This document shows, in pieces, positions 37,807 to 49,394 of a DNA stretch of 64,000 nt. The DNA comes from Mytilus trossulus (lineage: Eukaryota > Mollusca > Bivalvia > Mytilida > Mytilidae), in NCBI RefSeq assembly GCF_036588685.1, contig NC_086382.1, positions 61,832,987-61,896,986 on the forward strand. Direction: 5' to 3'. The stretch's first letter is position 1; each line of letters opens with the position of its first letter. The position numbers and the translations under genes were made by a program. The notes beneath the pieces are model-generated. The model did no database searches, was not told the origin of the DNA, and saw only the letters and a program-made list of their open reading frames with translations.

Positions 37807-38095
37807 AATATGCAACCTTTGATAATTCCTTCTTCGATTTGCATTTATATTAGAGGAAATAATGGACAACCTTTGTTAATTCCTTCTTAGATTCGAATTT
37901 ACATGAGGGGAAATAACGGACAACCTTTCGTTAATCCCTCTTAGATTTACATGTACATGAAGGGCATCCTTTAATAAAAAAAATTAAGATTCGAATTAAC
38001 ACAAGAGGAAAAAAACGGACAACCTTTTACATTTCCTTCTTAGATATGCATTTACAGAAAGGGGTATATTGGACAACCTTGGCAAATTCCTTATT
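37807..38095 (+). repeat. Minisatellite of about 60-bp period, about five units
   Basis: Each unit contains (g)gacaacctttgttaattcc, ttcttagatt(c)g(a)atttaca and gaggggaaataa. Units start near 37812, 37869, 37918, 38017 and 38075. One interior unit is disrupted near 37970-38010. Confidence 0.8.
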
Positions 38096-38775
38096 CTATC
38101 CGAACATATATTCTATCATCCTCTTAAAGCATTACAATTTTATTCCAAAAGTTGACATCAGATTGTAGTTTTTAGAGAGTTTCCAGGGGCTAAGTCATAT
38201 GTTGACGGTGTCATTGTTTGTTCGTCTTTCGATCAGCGTTTTTCTCTGCTTAATTTACCCATGTGTATCCGTGCATCAGTACACTAGCTTTATAACATTT
38301 GTAGCACAAATGAATATTATACAATATAATCAGTTTTGTAGATGATAATTTGTTTAGCATTTCACTTGTCAAACATTTTAATTTGACGTATTTTCAGATG
38401 CACATCCATACCCCAAGGTAAAACATTGTTCCACACGCGTCTGATTTATTGTTCCGACTATGGAGTGGCGAAATGATAATTATTAATTGAAAAGTACATT
38501 TTCACTTTGATCCATTAATAAGATAACTACTGTGGTACGGACATACACATTTCCGCAAGTTAACACACATTTACGTCACTTCTATATATTTTAAAATAGA
38601 GGTCATCAATAAATGTGTAAAAGTTTACAAATCCGTAAATATAAGTGTTGTAAATGACGCGTATCTATCATTTCGTCATAATTTCATTCATAAATACAAT
38701 TATTTTCAGCCAATGGTAATGTGTCTAGTCCGTAAGCTATTTATGAATTAATTTTGCGGTTTTTAGTATAGCTTG

Positions 38776-38783
38776 TATATAAG
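38776..38783 (+). promoter_or_regulatory. TATA box candidate for gene C
   Basis: tatataag lies 31 bp before the ATG at 38814. If transcription starts 25-30 bp downstream of the box, the 5' untranslated leader would be only about 10 bases. Confidence 0.45.
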
Positions 38784-38813
38784 TATAGACGAATATGGAA
38801 CTATTAAGAATAA

Positions 38814-40173
38814 ATGAAGATGAACTCGATAGTATCAAGTGTAATTGTAGTCCTCATTATGACTGTCTTTTCAGTATCTGCAAGAAGTATACCATGTGGT
38901 AAGTATTTAAAGCTTTTCAAGGTTATATGATGATGTTTTTTAAATTTGCTGTTTACAAAAGTATAATTTTCTTAAAATACTAAAAATTTTCTTATCCTAG
39001 GCATAGATTACCTTAACCGTATCTAGCACAACTTTTTGTAATTTTGGATCCTCAATGCTCTTCTACTTTGAACATGTTTGGTTTTATAACTATTTTGATA
39101 TGAGCGTCACTGATGAGTCTTATGTAAACGAAACGCTTGTCTGGCATACTAAATTATAAGCCTGATACCGTTGATAACTATTTGCTATCTGTGACGGATA
39201 TACGTATGATTATGCGTATGTGTTTACCAACGGAATGAAGGAAAGACTTTACATCAAATAATTTGTTAAAAAATAATTTGAAAAAACTTTATATTAATAA
39301 GAACGTAAGTCATTTACTTAAAAGATTAACACATATTTCCATAAAATAAGATTGCAGGTGATTGCTTTTGAATACATTTTAATAAAATATCGAAATCGGT
39401 AATGTTTTCCCACAGTTCAACATTGAATGATATATGGGAAAAAAAAGGTTAAAAAGATTTTTACAAGTCATTTCACTTCTTCAATGTTTTATTAGTTTAA
39501 GTAAACAATATCCAACTCAACTTTTACCACCCGTACTTACAAGTGACAAATAAAGTAACAATTGTGCTTTCTTTTTTTTAGCTGAAAATGAACAAGAATT
39601 GAGATTTTATCTTGAAGAAGAAGACCCCATGAAGGCTATTGCAGCACAGGTAACTTTTTCAATTCTTTTCAAATGTATTTTGTATTTTTTGTTTACATAT
39701 ATGCTAAGTGATTAAATAAAGTATGGATGTAACATTTTTATAAGACAAATTCAGTAAACAATTTGTACGTTCAATGCAGTGTTATTTTATAGATAATTAA
39801 ATTGTGCCAACAAAATTATATGTAGTAATAATATAAATAATCATTTGTAAACTGATCACTAGAAGGGATTTTTTCTGTCTTTTTTTCATATTTTGTGTGC
39901 CACAGACAATACAGAGTCCTACCAATCATATATGCCTAGACCTCTTTGGTATTCAAGGTCGTTAAACACCCCTTAGTAGTAGTACGTTAGTTTAATGGAG
40001 AAACGTTAAATGATAGAATAATAAGTTTAAAACATTGTTTTTGTTTTGTTTTTCAGCTAGGATGTCTCATAAAAAATGTAGAATATTTAAAGAAAGAAGT
40101 GAGAGAACAAGACCAAAAGTCCAGGAAAAATCGTCACTTAGGAAGACTTCGATTTAAAAGACAAAAAGATTGA
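38814..40173 (+). CDS. Gene C: small secreted two-cysteine basic protein (89 aa, 3 exons)
   Basis: Exons 38814-38898, 39582-39649 and 40057-40173; phases 1 and 0 agree and the frame is open to the stop. Residues 1 to about 23 are a signal peptide (hydrophobic 6-22, cleavage likely after VSA). The rest has only two cysteines (28 and 54), an acidic segment (EEED at 40-43), then a lysine/arginine-rich helix-prone C-terminus. Dibasic sites lie at 63-64 (KK), 74-75 (RK) and 85-86 (KR), the last directly after GRLRF (80-84). This pattern suggests a processed peptide precursor, but there is no glycine for C-terminal amidation after LRF, so it is not a standard RFamide. A second in-frame ATG at 38820 is possible. 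No family recognised. The 3' UTR holds AUUUA-bearing repeats and poly(A) signals. Intron 1 holds a reverse CGCGTCTGG repeat at 38985-39182. Confidence 0.75.
38985..39182 (-). repeat. CGCGTCTGG dispersed repeat in gene C intron 1
   Basis: ttcttatcctaggcatagatta ... gatcctcaatgctcttctac ... tgagcgtcactgatgagtct ... tgtctggcatactaaattat. Reverse of the copies at 33647 and 54487. Confidence 0.8.
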
Positions 40174-40226
40174 AAACTTACAATTGCTACCAGACAGCAT
40201 TTTTGTGATTTCCAAGCGTTTCTGTG

Positions 40227-40333
40227 ATATATTTATTGAATGAATGATATTTATTGAATGCATGATATTTAATGAACGAAAGATATTTATTGAACGAAAG
40301 ATATTTATTGAACGAAAGATATTTATTGAATTT
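40227..40333 (+). repeat. 18-bp tandem repeat in gene C 3' UTR
   Basis: Unit gatatttattgaacgaaa occurs about six times, the first three degenerate. Most units carry an ATTTA core, so in RNA they would form a series of AUUUA elements. Confidence 0.85.
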
Positions 40334-40366
40334 TCCAAAGATTGTTTTTTTAATCAGTATTTGTGC

Positions 40367-40407
40367 AATAAATCCATTTACATTTGTTTGATTTTTTAAA
40401 AAATAAA
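40367..40407 (+). terminator. Poly(A) signals of gene C
   Basis: AATAAA at 40367-40372 and again at 40402-40407, about 195 and 230 bp after the stop codon. Confidence 0.6.
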
Positions 40408-40474
40408 TGTTTTGTTATACATGTACATGTGCGTTACTATTTCTTATACGTGTTACAAGAATATTACCAAATAA

Positions 40475-40680
40475 AGGCAACAGTAGTATACTGCTGTTCA
40501 AAACTCATAAATCCATGGACAAAAAACAAAATCGGGGTAACAAACTAAAACCGAGGGAAACGCATTAAATATAAGCGGAGAACAACGACACAACACCGAA
40601 ACGGACCAAGCAACAGACAAAACACCACGAGAATAACAAATATAACATCAAAACCAAATATAAAACCAAAAAGTTTCAAT
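40475..40680 (-). repeat. Dispersed repeat R2, reverse copy
   Basis: aaaggcaacagtagtatactgc, aactcataaatccatggaca, ctaaaaccgagggaaacgcat. It is the reverse complement of 42265-42425; a diverged + copy lies at 41110-41290. Confidence 0.75.
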
Positions 40681-41999
40681 TTTCTACGTTTCAATTAACA
40701 GAAATGACTGGTATTCGGAATTTAAAATACGAACATTATTATAAATTCGAATATACAAATGTTGACTTAACCTGTCGCTCACTCTATATTTTGCATAACG
40801 GTTTTGTATTTTTCATTTTTCGTGATATTCATTGGTTTGGAAGCTTTGAAATCAGTTATGTAAGCAACAGTCTTTAAACTTATCTGAATAGTCCAAATAA
40901 CTTACACTTTTAAATTATATTATGCGTGAATATTCTCCCAGTAACTTCTTTCATTTATTTTTACTTTATTCCTGTCATGTAATGTTGTGCTTAAGATTGC
41001 CATAAAAACAAGAGGTTTGGCTAGCCACAAAGATAGGATCAACAACAATGTTTTTTTTAACATTTCCTGTACAAAGTCAGGAAAATAGCATTTGTTATAT
41101 TTATCTTATAGTTCGTTTTTGTGTGTGTTACACTGTCGTTAGGTTTTTGTTGCATTTTAGTGTTTCTAATGTTTCGTTGCTATCCTCTTTTTATCATCGA
41201 TGTGTTGCCTTCGGTTTTAGTTTATAACCAGGATTCATTTCCTTTAAGTCAATTAATGACTTTCGAACAGCGGTTAAACTATTGTTGTTATTATTTCAAA
41301 AAGTCTACATTAATCACTGCATTATAATTATTTAATTTATAGACATATATAAAATCAATTTATAGACAAATATGCATCAAGACCAATTGTTTAAAAGTCA
41401 AATCGAATGTGAAGAAACGAAGAACACCTCAGCAAGGAGACCTTTGATAGACATATACTATCTGAAAATCAATGTATAGTTAAGACACAAAAGTTGTAAA
41501 TATAAGTCAAGCGTTACATTAATTTCCTCATATTTGGTTCTTTAGGGCGGTATATTTACATAAAACTTTAACATGGTGTATCCCCTTTGTTGTTTGATGT
41601 CAAAGATGTCCGTTTCGGCTTGTCACGGCATCACCTTGATATAATCTTGAAACTACACAAAGTTATACAGTTCAAGTTTTATTGCCATATGTCATTTGGA
41701 TTATCGAAATACATGTATATGGTCAACTGAATTAAAATAGACGGACTTCATGTAGGCCAAGGAAACTAAAAAAAAAGTTCAAAATTATGTTAAAACAAAG
41801 GAAAGCTAACTAAAGAGAAGTTTTCATATACTCACGTAATATCAAAACTTAATTGAAATGGGGTGTTCCTCGAATGTTAGTTCTTTTTTTTACTATAATT
41901 AGATATATAAAGACTTTAGACAAGCATTAATCAATCTTTCACAGACCTTTTTCAATTTTAAATACTAAAAGGCTTCATATACAAAACTTATAAAAGAAG

Positions 42000-42425
42000 A
42001 TGTGGTGTGATTGCCAATAAGAAATCTCTCCACAACAGTCCAAATGACAAAGACATCAACACATATAGGTAACCGTACGGCCTTCAATAATGAACAAGGC
42101 TCGTACAGCATAGTCAGCTATAAAAAGCACAGAAATGAAAAATGTCAAACAATTTAAGCGTGAAAACTTACGACCTAATGCACAATAATGAACGAAAAAC
42201 AAATATAATACACATCAACAAACGACATCCACTGAATGACAGGCTCCTGACTTGGGACAGGACAGGTCCGTTTCTGTGTGTGTTACATTTCAGTGTTGTG
42301 TCGTTGTTCTCCTCTTATATTTAATGCGTTTCCCTCGGTTTTAGTTTGTTACCCCGATTTTGTTTTTGTCCATGGATTTATGAGTTTTGAACAGAGGTAT
42401 ACTACTGTTGCCTTTATTTATATAG
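42000..42425 (+). repeat. S1 copy followed by R2 copy
   Basis: S1: agatgtggtgtgattgccaa ... ataggtaaccgtacggcctt ... agtcagctataaaaagc (42000-42145). R2: gtgtgtgttacatttcagtg ... gcgtttccctcggttttagt ... gaggtatactactgttgcct (42265-42425). The sequence between is continuous repeat-like DNA, so S1 and R2 may be two ends of one longer element. Confidence 0.65.
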
Positions 42426-42429
42426 AGAT

Positions 42430-44880
42430 GTGGCGGGATTAAACATGTAAGCTGGATCCCCCTCCTCCTTTGACAGTGGTGTAACAGTACAACATAAGAA
42501 CGAACGATTAAAATCAGTTAAAACAATACTCAACTCACCAAATATATACAAATAGAAATACATCTTTCAAGAACACAGAGTGAACACCATGATTCTATTT
42601 CTTTTGTAGTCTTAATGTGACTCTCTTCAGCAAAGCACTTTTGCAAAAAAAAACAGAGAGCAAAATTTTACCACCCTTTTCAATTAACATGCTGGTGGTT
42701 TTTTTTTTATTTCTTCGCGTTAGTAAGTAGTCATACTGTTATGCTATTGTAATTATCATATTTAATTATCTTGGCCAAATTCGTTCTCTTTGTTTGTCTT
42801 ACAACATATTTTATATGTTTACATACTATTTATAGTTGTTTACAAAACAATGTTATAACTGTGTAGTTTAGAAATCACACGAACAATCTTATATTCTGTT
42901 GAAATATTTTGAACTTTCTTATTGATTTGCATAATATTCTGGAATGATCATAATTCACGATGCCTAATTTAAACTTCTACAGTATTATAGACGTTCCTTT
43001 CTACATTGCTATTGCGACTCTTCTACAATCTTCTAGAATTAGACATTACTTTCGTGGAAAACACGATTGTTTACAAAACACAAAATTAACCTTGATCATT
43101 GCATTCGACTGATAGACGAAAGATATGAATTTAAAGAAACAAAAGACGAATCCATTATATCAAGTGATCAGCTGAAAAATATGTTGACGGGTTAAAGCAT
43201 GTAAAGTATTCATTTTGACATTCCGAAAATATTCGAGACATGTGAGCATCCCTGAAGAGACATGTATTGTCGAAATGCGCATCTGGTGCAGTAAAACATG
43301 GGACCATTAATGTTATTAGTGGTGAGAAATCGGCAATTGTTGTTATAACAATTCAGGGTCAGGTGCAATTTATCTATATTTTCCCCTAATTTTGACCTCT
43401 TCTTTTTATCTCTTTTGTCTGTTTGTTTTGTTCACACATCGTTGTCAATATAATAAGATTTTGTGCAACTGTCAGAAAAAGGAGAGGTTCAGATAGCCAT
43501 GATGACAGTTTAAACCCACCTATATCGCATAGGTAAATGCTAGTACCAAATAAGTAATATGATAGTTTTTATCCCTTCGTTTGATGTAAATGAGCTTTTG
43601 ATTTTGAAATTTGATTACGGAATTTCCGTTTCATTTTTTACTCGGGGTTCGATATTTTTGATATTTTAAAAGTTGTAGTAAGTACAAGCACATGTTATAC
43701 ACACAGCCAAATTATTGCATTGCATTTGCTCATGAACGAGAAGGAAAGATTTTTTTTTAAAATCAAAACAATACCATTTTTGTTTTATAAAAATCTTTTA
43801 ATTGTGTAGACCAAAATTAAATTTAAACATGTTCAGATATTACTTTAAGAATGAACATGTCGCTTAGCAATTATATGAAATTTATATAGATATCCACAAA
43901 AAAATTCCTATAAGATCATTAGAAGTGTCTCTCAAAAGTAAGTCAGAGCCAGTGTGTATTAGCTGAGTTATTCGGTGTTGAAATGAATACTTACTATCAA
44001 TTATATGGTAATTTAAATCTTTTTTTGCAAAAGTGGGTATTTTTTGAAATATTAAGGATTTTTTTTTATCCTAGGCCTACATTTTTGGAATTCTTGGTCC
44101 CCAATTCTCTTCAATTTTGTACTTGTAACTGATTAGAGCATCACTTCGTACATGCATTTTCAAATATGGAGAATGGTGGATTGAACCTTGTTTTATAGCG
44201 CTAAACCTCTCACTTGTTTAGCAGTCGACTCATATTCCATTATATTTACATCGATGCGTGAACAAAACAGACGTAATAAGAAACAGCAGTCATAATCTCA
44301 TTTAGAACAAAAGCAGACAAATTGTTAACAAAGAAACACAAAAGCATGCATCTCTCAAATTTAACCACCACAATTCTGGGCAAAATTGTCCACATATTAC
44401 GCCTGATATATTTTGATATTCAAAAAAGCATCAACATCTCATATTAATAAAAGAGAACATCACTAACATATGTATACGAAAGGACGTAAACAACGTACTG
44501 AAATAAGATGTTTGTAAAAAGGGGCACTACTCTTATCAATTTCAAAAAACAACATTTTCCAGGTAATTTTTAACGTATTGTATTGTAGTGTAAAAATAAA
44601 CGATTTTACATTTTGCTATAATATATATTAAAAAAAATTTAGATTGATTAATGGAATCAAATAAATGCCAAACTTTTAATGCCTGCTTAGACTGATACGA
44701 TTTAGTATTTATTATTTTGTAATAATCAAAAGAGAAAATGTTATTGCGTAATCAATTTGTTAAGCAAAGCCTATAATATTGTTTACACTATTTAAAAGTC
44801 AGAAACAATTAAGAATTTTGGGCAGTTTTTATAAAATGATAAAGAATACGACTTAGTCTAATCTAAACCTTAATGGATAT
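42430..44880. other. Intergenic DNA
   Basis: AT-rich. Holds a reverse S2 copy (43385-43660), a forward S2 copy (44165-44350), a short gaagagacatgtattgtcga-type repeat near 43250-43300 and a fragment of the CGCGTCTGG family at about 44080-44160. No gene supported. Confidence 0.5.
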
Positions 44881-45433
44881 GTTCCAGACCATATGAGTAT
44901 TTGGACCTACGCGTACAGTCCGGACTGAATACGTATACCCGTACGGTCCAACCATACGCGTATGGTCTAGTAAGAGCTGACCATACTTGTTATTGGATCA
45001 TATGGGTTAAATTTAAACAAATATTTATCACAATCTTTATTTTAAGTTTTCTAAATTGTTATCATTATAATAAGATGGGTAAAATGAACACATGAACAAT
45101 TGAAATTAAATATTTGTTTAATTGTATATCCGAATCCTATTTTGGTATTATCGCCCAAGATGACACTTGCTACCATTGGTCAATTAAATGATTTAATTAA
45201 TGTAGTACTGATCGACATTCTTTAAACACGATTTAATGTGATTTTTTTAAATAGTCAAAAAATCAAATTTGTATTACAATTACAATTGAACTTTTCCACA
45301 TTAATTGGAGAGTTAAGTTATGTTGATCTGTTACATGCATTTGTAACTTATACACTTTATCAACTTTGAAAATGATTTTGATCAGACCGTAAAAACAAAG
45401 TACGCATACGGTCCAGACCGTACGGTCTGGAAC
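44881..45433. mobile_element. MITE of 553 bp with palindromic ends
   Basis: Starts gttccagacc and ends ggtctggaac, an exact inverted pair. GATAT stands at 44876-44880 and at 45435-45439, a possible target duplication. Near each end are perfect palindromes: accatacgcgtatggt at 44951-44966 and tccagaccgtacggtctgga at 45412-45431. Several more gtacggtcc/ggaccgtac words lie in the outer 100 bp of both ends. The middle is plain AT-rich DNA with no coding capacity. Confidence 0.7.
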
Positions 45434-46084
45434 AGATATACATCAATATTGCTTACTCCTGGCAATTTTTTTTTATTATTTTGTCCATTATATGAGAACA
45501 AAAGACAAGAAAGGTTATTTTCATTTGAAAGCCAAATTACAAGAGCTACAACTATGTGAACCAATGAACATTGAATTACTATAAAAGGGATAAATGAATT
45601 TAAATAAAGAAAACATAAGTGTATTTCATTAAGTACAAATGTTCATTATTACATCTCAAAGTTTTACAAAATTAAAGCTCATACAATATACCTGTTGGTT
45701 CTTCACATACAAGTTGCAATTTCTTCTTTTTCTATCAGTTCTCTTTCACATTAAAGTGACATTATCATATGTTTTTGTTTTGTTTTCTAACAGAGCATAA
45801 ATTATGGTTTTGAATTATTTTTGTAGATTGTATCTAATTTATCAAGGAGACAGATTAATATAATCACTTGTTCTATGTTTCTGTATCCTATTTGTAAACG
45901 TTAATGCATATCGTAATATATTTAATTTAAAATGAAATATTGGTTACACTATACAAATAAATTGAAGTTATTAATCCCTTTTTTTGTCAGTAACTTCATA
46001 TACCCATATAGTTTAAATATCAAACGGATGTATTTCGGAGTACCTGAGACCATCCCACTTTATTGTAGGGTTCAAGCTGTTAGC

Positions 46085-46215
46085 GTTTCTTTTTCTTTGT
46101 TCGTGTTTTTTATGATGTAGTGTTCTGGTTTTTTTTTCTGGGTTTTAATTTGCCATGGCGTGATCAGTTTATTTTCGACTTAAACGTTTAAATCTCCCTT
46201 TGGTATACTTCGCTT
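46085..46215 (+). repeat. Fragment of the reverse-transcriptase element 3' tail
   Basis: ttgccatggcgtgatcagttt ... ctccctttggtatacttcgc, a diverged + strand copy of the tail seen at 15200-15598. Confidence 0.6.
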
Positions 46216-46904
46216 CTCTTCAAACAATATATTTTATTCTCGATGTAACTATGAAAATGTAGTTTATAATTATGATTTTTATCATAATGATAATTTTTAA
46301 CTAATAATTGAAGTTATTATCGATATGATTATTATTGGATTACTTGAAGAGAAACCATGCATTATAATTAAGCCCTTGATATTAAATAAACGTTTTGAAC
46401 TAATTGTTATTTTCAATAATTCTTCCGTCTCATATCCTATGATCATGATCTAAACATGAATTATCGTTTTTATCAATATCTTTATACCTAAAGTCAATGA
46501 GGTGAAAACTATTAGCAAAATGCTTATCCATGTTCAAATGAGCTTAAAACATGTCGCGAAAGAAATAATTTTGATTTTTATAGAAAAACAAATCATCCTT
46601 TTTTCGTTCGAAGATGACCTATATGACACCTCGACATAAATCTATTTTGATGTGCTCGGACAACAATATACTGAAAGCAACGAGTGTTTCACAATTTAAA
46701 CACATTAAGATAATTTAAAGGGATTAATTCACAAAATAAGTTCATTTTGATTTCCGGATTGGTATGAAATTGAATTGTGACGCCAAGCAACTAAAAACAC
46801 CTTGTTTTATTGGAATTTTGGACAAAATGAAAGCAAAATAAGAACTCATATCGGAGAGTTAAATTGCTTTTTGTAATTCTGTATATTCAAGATACTAAAG
46901 ACCA

Positions 46905-47180
46905 GTAGTCAACACTTCGGTGTTGGCATGAATATCAATAATGATGTCATTTTTATAAATTTCATGTTTACAAAATTTTGAATTTTCTAAGGATTTTCTA
47001 ATCCCAGGCATATATTACCTTAGCCGTATTTGGCACAACTTTTTGGAATTTCGGATCCTCAATGGGCTTTAACTTTTTTCTTGTTTGGCTTTATAAATAT
47101 TTTGAGCGTCACTGTTCAGTCTTATATAGATGAAACGCGCGTCTGGCGTACTAAATTGTAATCCTGGTACTTTTGATAAA
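46905..47180 (-). repeat. CGCGTCTGG dispersed repeat, interrupted by the reverse-transcriptase element
   Basis: cagtagtcaacacttcggtgt ... atcccaggcatatattacct ... aacgcgcgtctggcgtacta ... ggtacttttgata. Where other copies continue into ttgataactatt, this one runs straight into the tail of the reverse-transcriptase element. Confidence 0.75.
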
Positions 47181-48890
47181 AGAGGGACGAAAGATACCAA
47201 AGGGACAGTCAAACTCGTAAATCTAAAACAAACTGACAACGCCATGGCTAAAAACGAAAAAGACAAACAGAAAAACAATAGTACACATGACACAACATAG
47301 AAAATTAAAGAATAAACAACACGAACCCCACCAAAAACTAGGGGTGATCTCAGGTGCTCCGGAAGGGTAAGCAGATCCTGCTCCACATGCGGCAACCGTC
47401 GTGTTGCTTATGGGATTACGAATCCGGTAAAAAGTGTAATTCGGTACGTCAAATTCATGAAAGGGAAGGTGATTGTAGTTACGACGTAAGGAAAATATCC
47501 GATATCATTTGTGAAACGGTTATTCCATAACGGTCAACCAACTCGTGATGGCGTCCGTAAAATTTACGAAGGGATGATTACAACTTCACCATTTGGAACT
47601 CTTGGTTTAATAGCTTCCTTGTGAGCAGTAACCCTCTATCAACAAAATCATGATATGAAATACAAGCACGGGAATATCGTATCAATTGGGAGATATATAC
47701 CCCGTATGCAGGTGCTGCTGGAATGTTGCTACTTAGAAATGGAAAGTTCACAATTGGAAAGCTGAAATCATCTCTTTTGTCGTAAAGTTTTGTCTTCAAC
47801 CGACCCTCATTGTCAAGATATGAAGCCGACTTAACTGTATCGGTAGTATCCTTTATCTCCAATTCGATGGGATAGATGCGATCCACATGGTCACCAAATT
47901 TTGAATTGTTTAGTGAAAGAACGTCATCTATATAGCGGAAAGTAGAGTTAAAGGATATTGCTAACTTCTTATCTTTCTTCCTAAGAAGTTCCTGCATGAA
48001 GTCAGCCTCATAATAATAAAGAAACAAGTCAGCAAGTAGAAGCCACAGTTTGTTCTCATTGGGATGCCGACAGTCGGTTGAAAAACACGTCCTCCGAACG
48101 TAACAAATATGTTGTCAATCAAGAAATCAAGCATCTTGATAATATCGGTTTCAGAGAATTTTTTATTTGAATCAGAATGATTCATTACAAAGTAGGATTT
48201 ATCACGCCCTAAGACAAGATACTTGTATCTACGTTGGCCATCCTTTTTTGTGAAGCAAAGTTATACCAACTCTTTTAATTTGTCTTTTAGTTTGGAATGT
48301 GAAATACTTGTGTGAAGAGTAGAAAAGTCAAATGTTTTAATACTGTTACAAGATGAAAGAGAGTTAGATTGTATGTACTCTAAAAGATCTTTGGAATTTT
48401 TAAGTATCCACATCTGATTTACGCCACCTCTAGAATAGACAGTTTCACAATAACTTTGAAGCCCGTCTTTGATTGCTGATAAAATGGATGTTAATAATTT
48501 AGAAAGAGGTTTCGTGGAGCACTTGGAAGACCCAGCAATATACAGTTGTTTGTAAGGACACTTATGTAGTTTGGGTATCCAATACAGTGATGGAAGATCA
48601 AGTTCTTCATCTTTGGTTGAAATACCAAAGGAACAAAGAACAGACCTATGATTATCCAGGATTTCCTCTTTGGTAAGTGTCGTGAAGGTATATGTTGGGT
48701 TTCCAAGTGAATTGTCTATACCTAATTCGTTTATCAAGCAATTAATTTAATGACTTTTACAGACAAAAACGATGTTATTTGGGGCTTTGTCTGCGGGGAC
48801 AACAACATATTTAGCATGGAGGTCAGATAGGTGTTTAGCAACATTTGGATCTTTGAAGATTTTTGAGAACTATTTGCAAAAGTCTAATAC
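47170..48890 (-). pseudogene. Degenerate reverse-transcriptase retroelement (Penelope-like or related)
   Basis: Three minus-strand open pieces (48737-48261, 48185-47961, 48027-47578) join into one reverse transcriptase. Read in order: VVVPADKA (about 48820), then PSLYWIPKLHKCPYK, the first catalytic block FDFSTLHTSI, GIPMRTNC (a G to R change in the usual GIPMGTNC), the intact active-site box FRYIDDV, and LIRYSRAC. Damage: a stop near 48755, a stop at about 48261, a frameshift near 48020-48040 and an internal deletion after SASYLD. Only a non-coding tail follows (47180-47560). The IPKLHK/GIPMGTNC/YIDD set suggests a Penelope-like class, but no GIY-YIG nuclease is visible, so the class is tentative. 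Not functional. Confidence 0.75.
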
Positions 48891-49394
48891 ATAGTTCAGA
48901 AATAGGCAACCAATGACTGCTATTACCGATTCACAATTTATTTCAAGTAAATTCTTTATATTTTAACACGAGGTAAGTAAAAAAGATTGCTTTTTTCCAT
49001 TTTTTTTTTCTTCAAATTATGATAAACCGTCCTCTTTTTAATTTATAAACGGACTATTTAGAAACCTAATAGAAGCATAATAATGCATGCTGTTTCTTCG
49101 TCAGCAATCCTTATTTCCCTTTCAATTTCACATAATGTCATTCTCAATGATTCTCTTCAAATGGCATTTTTTACAATTATATCAAATATTTTAATGACTG
49201 TATAGTTGTCAGCTGATCAATTATGTATGAACAATTCCAGGAATAAGAATAACGGCCCACTATGAATGTTAAAATCAATGCAGATGTTGGATTCTTTAAA
49301 TATTTGAAATCTGCACGACTGACTTCATAGATGTATTAATCAAGATTGGCTATACATTCGTATGTCAAAAAGTTGTTGTTTAAACGAATAAGCA

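Noticed and set aside
37807-38095. CRISPR-like array
   Set aside because: Units are degenerate minisatellite repeats with no alternation of fixed repeat and unique spacer, and the genome is animal.
47578-48737. Working reverse-transcriptase gene
   Set aside because: At least two stops, a frameshift, an internal deletion and a changed glycine in the GIPMGTNC block; it is a dead copy.
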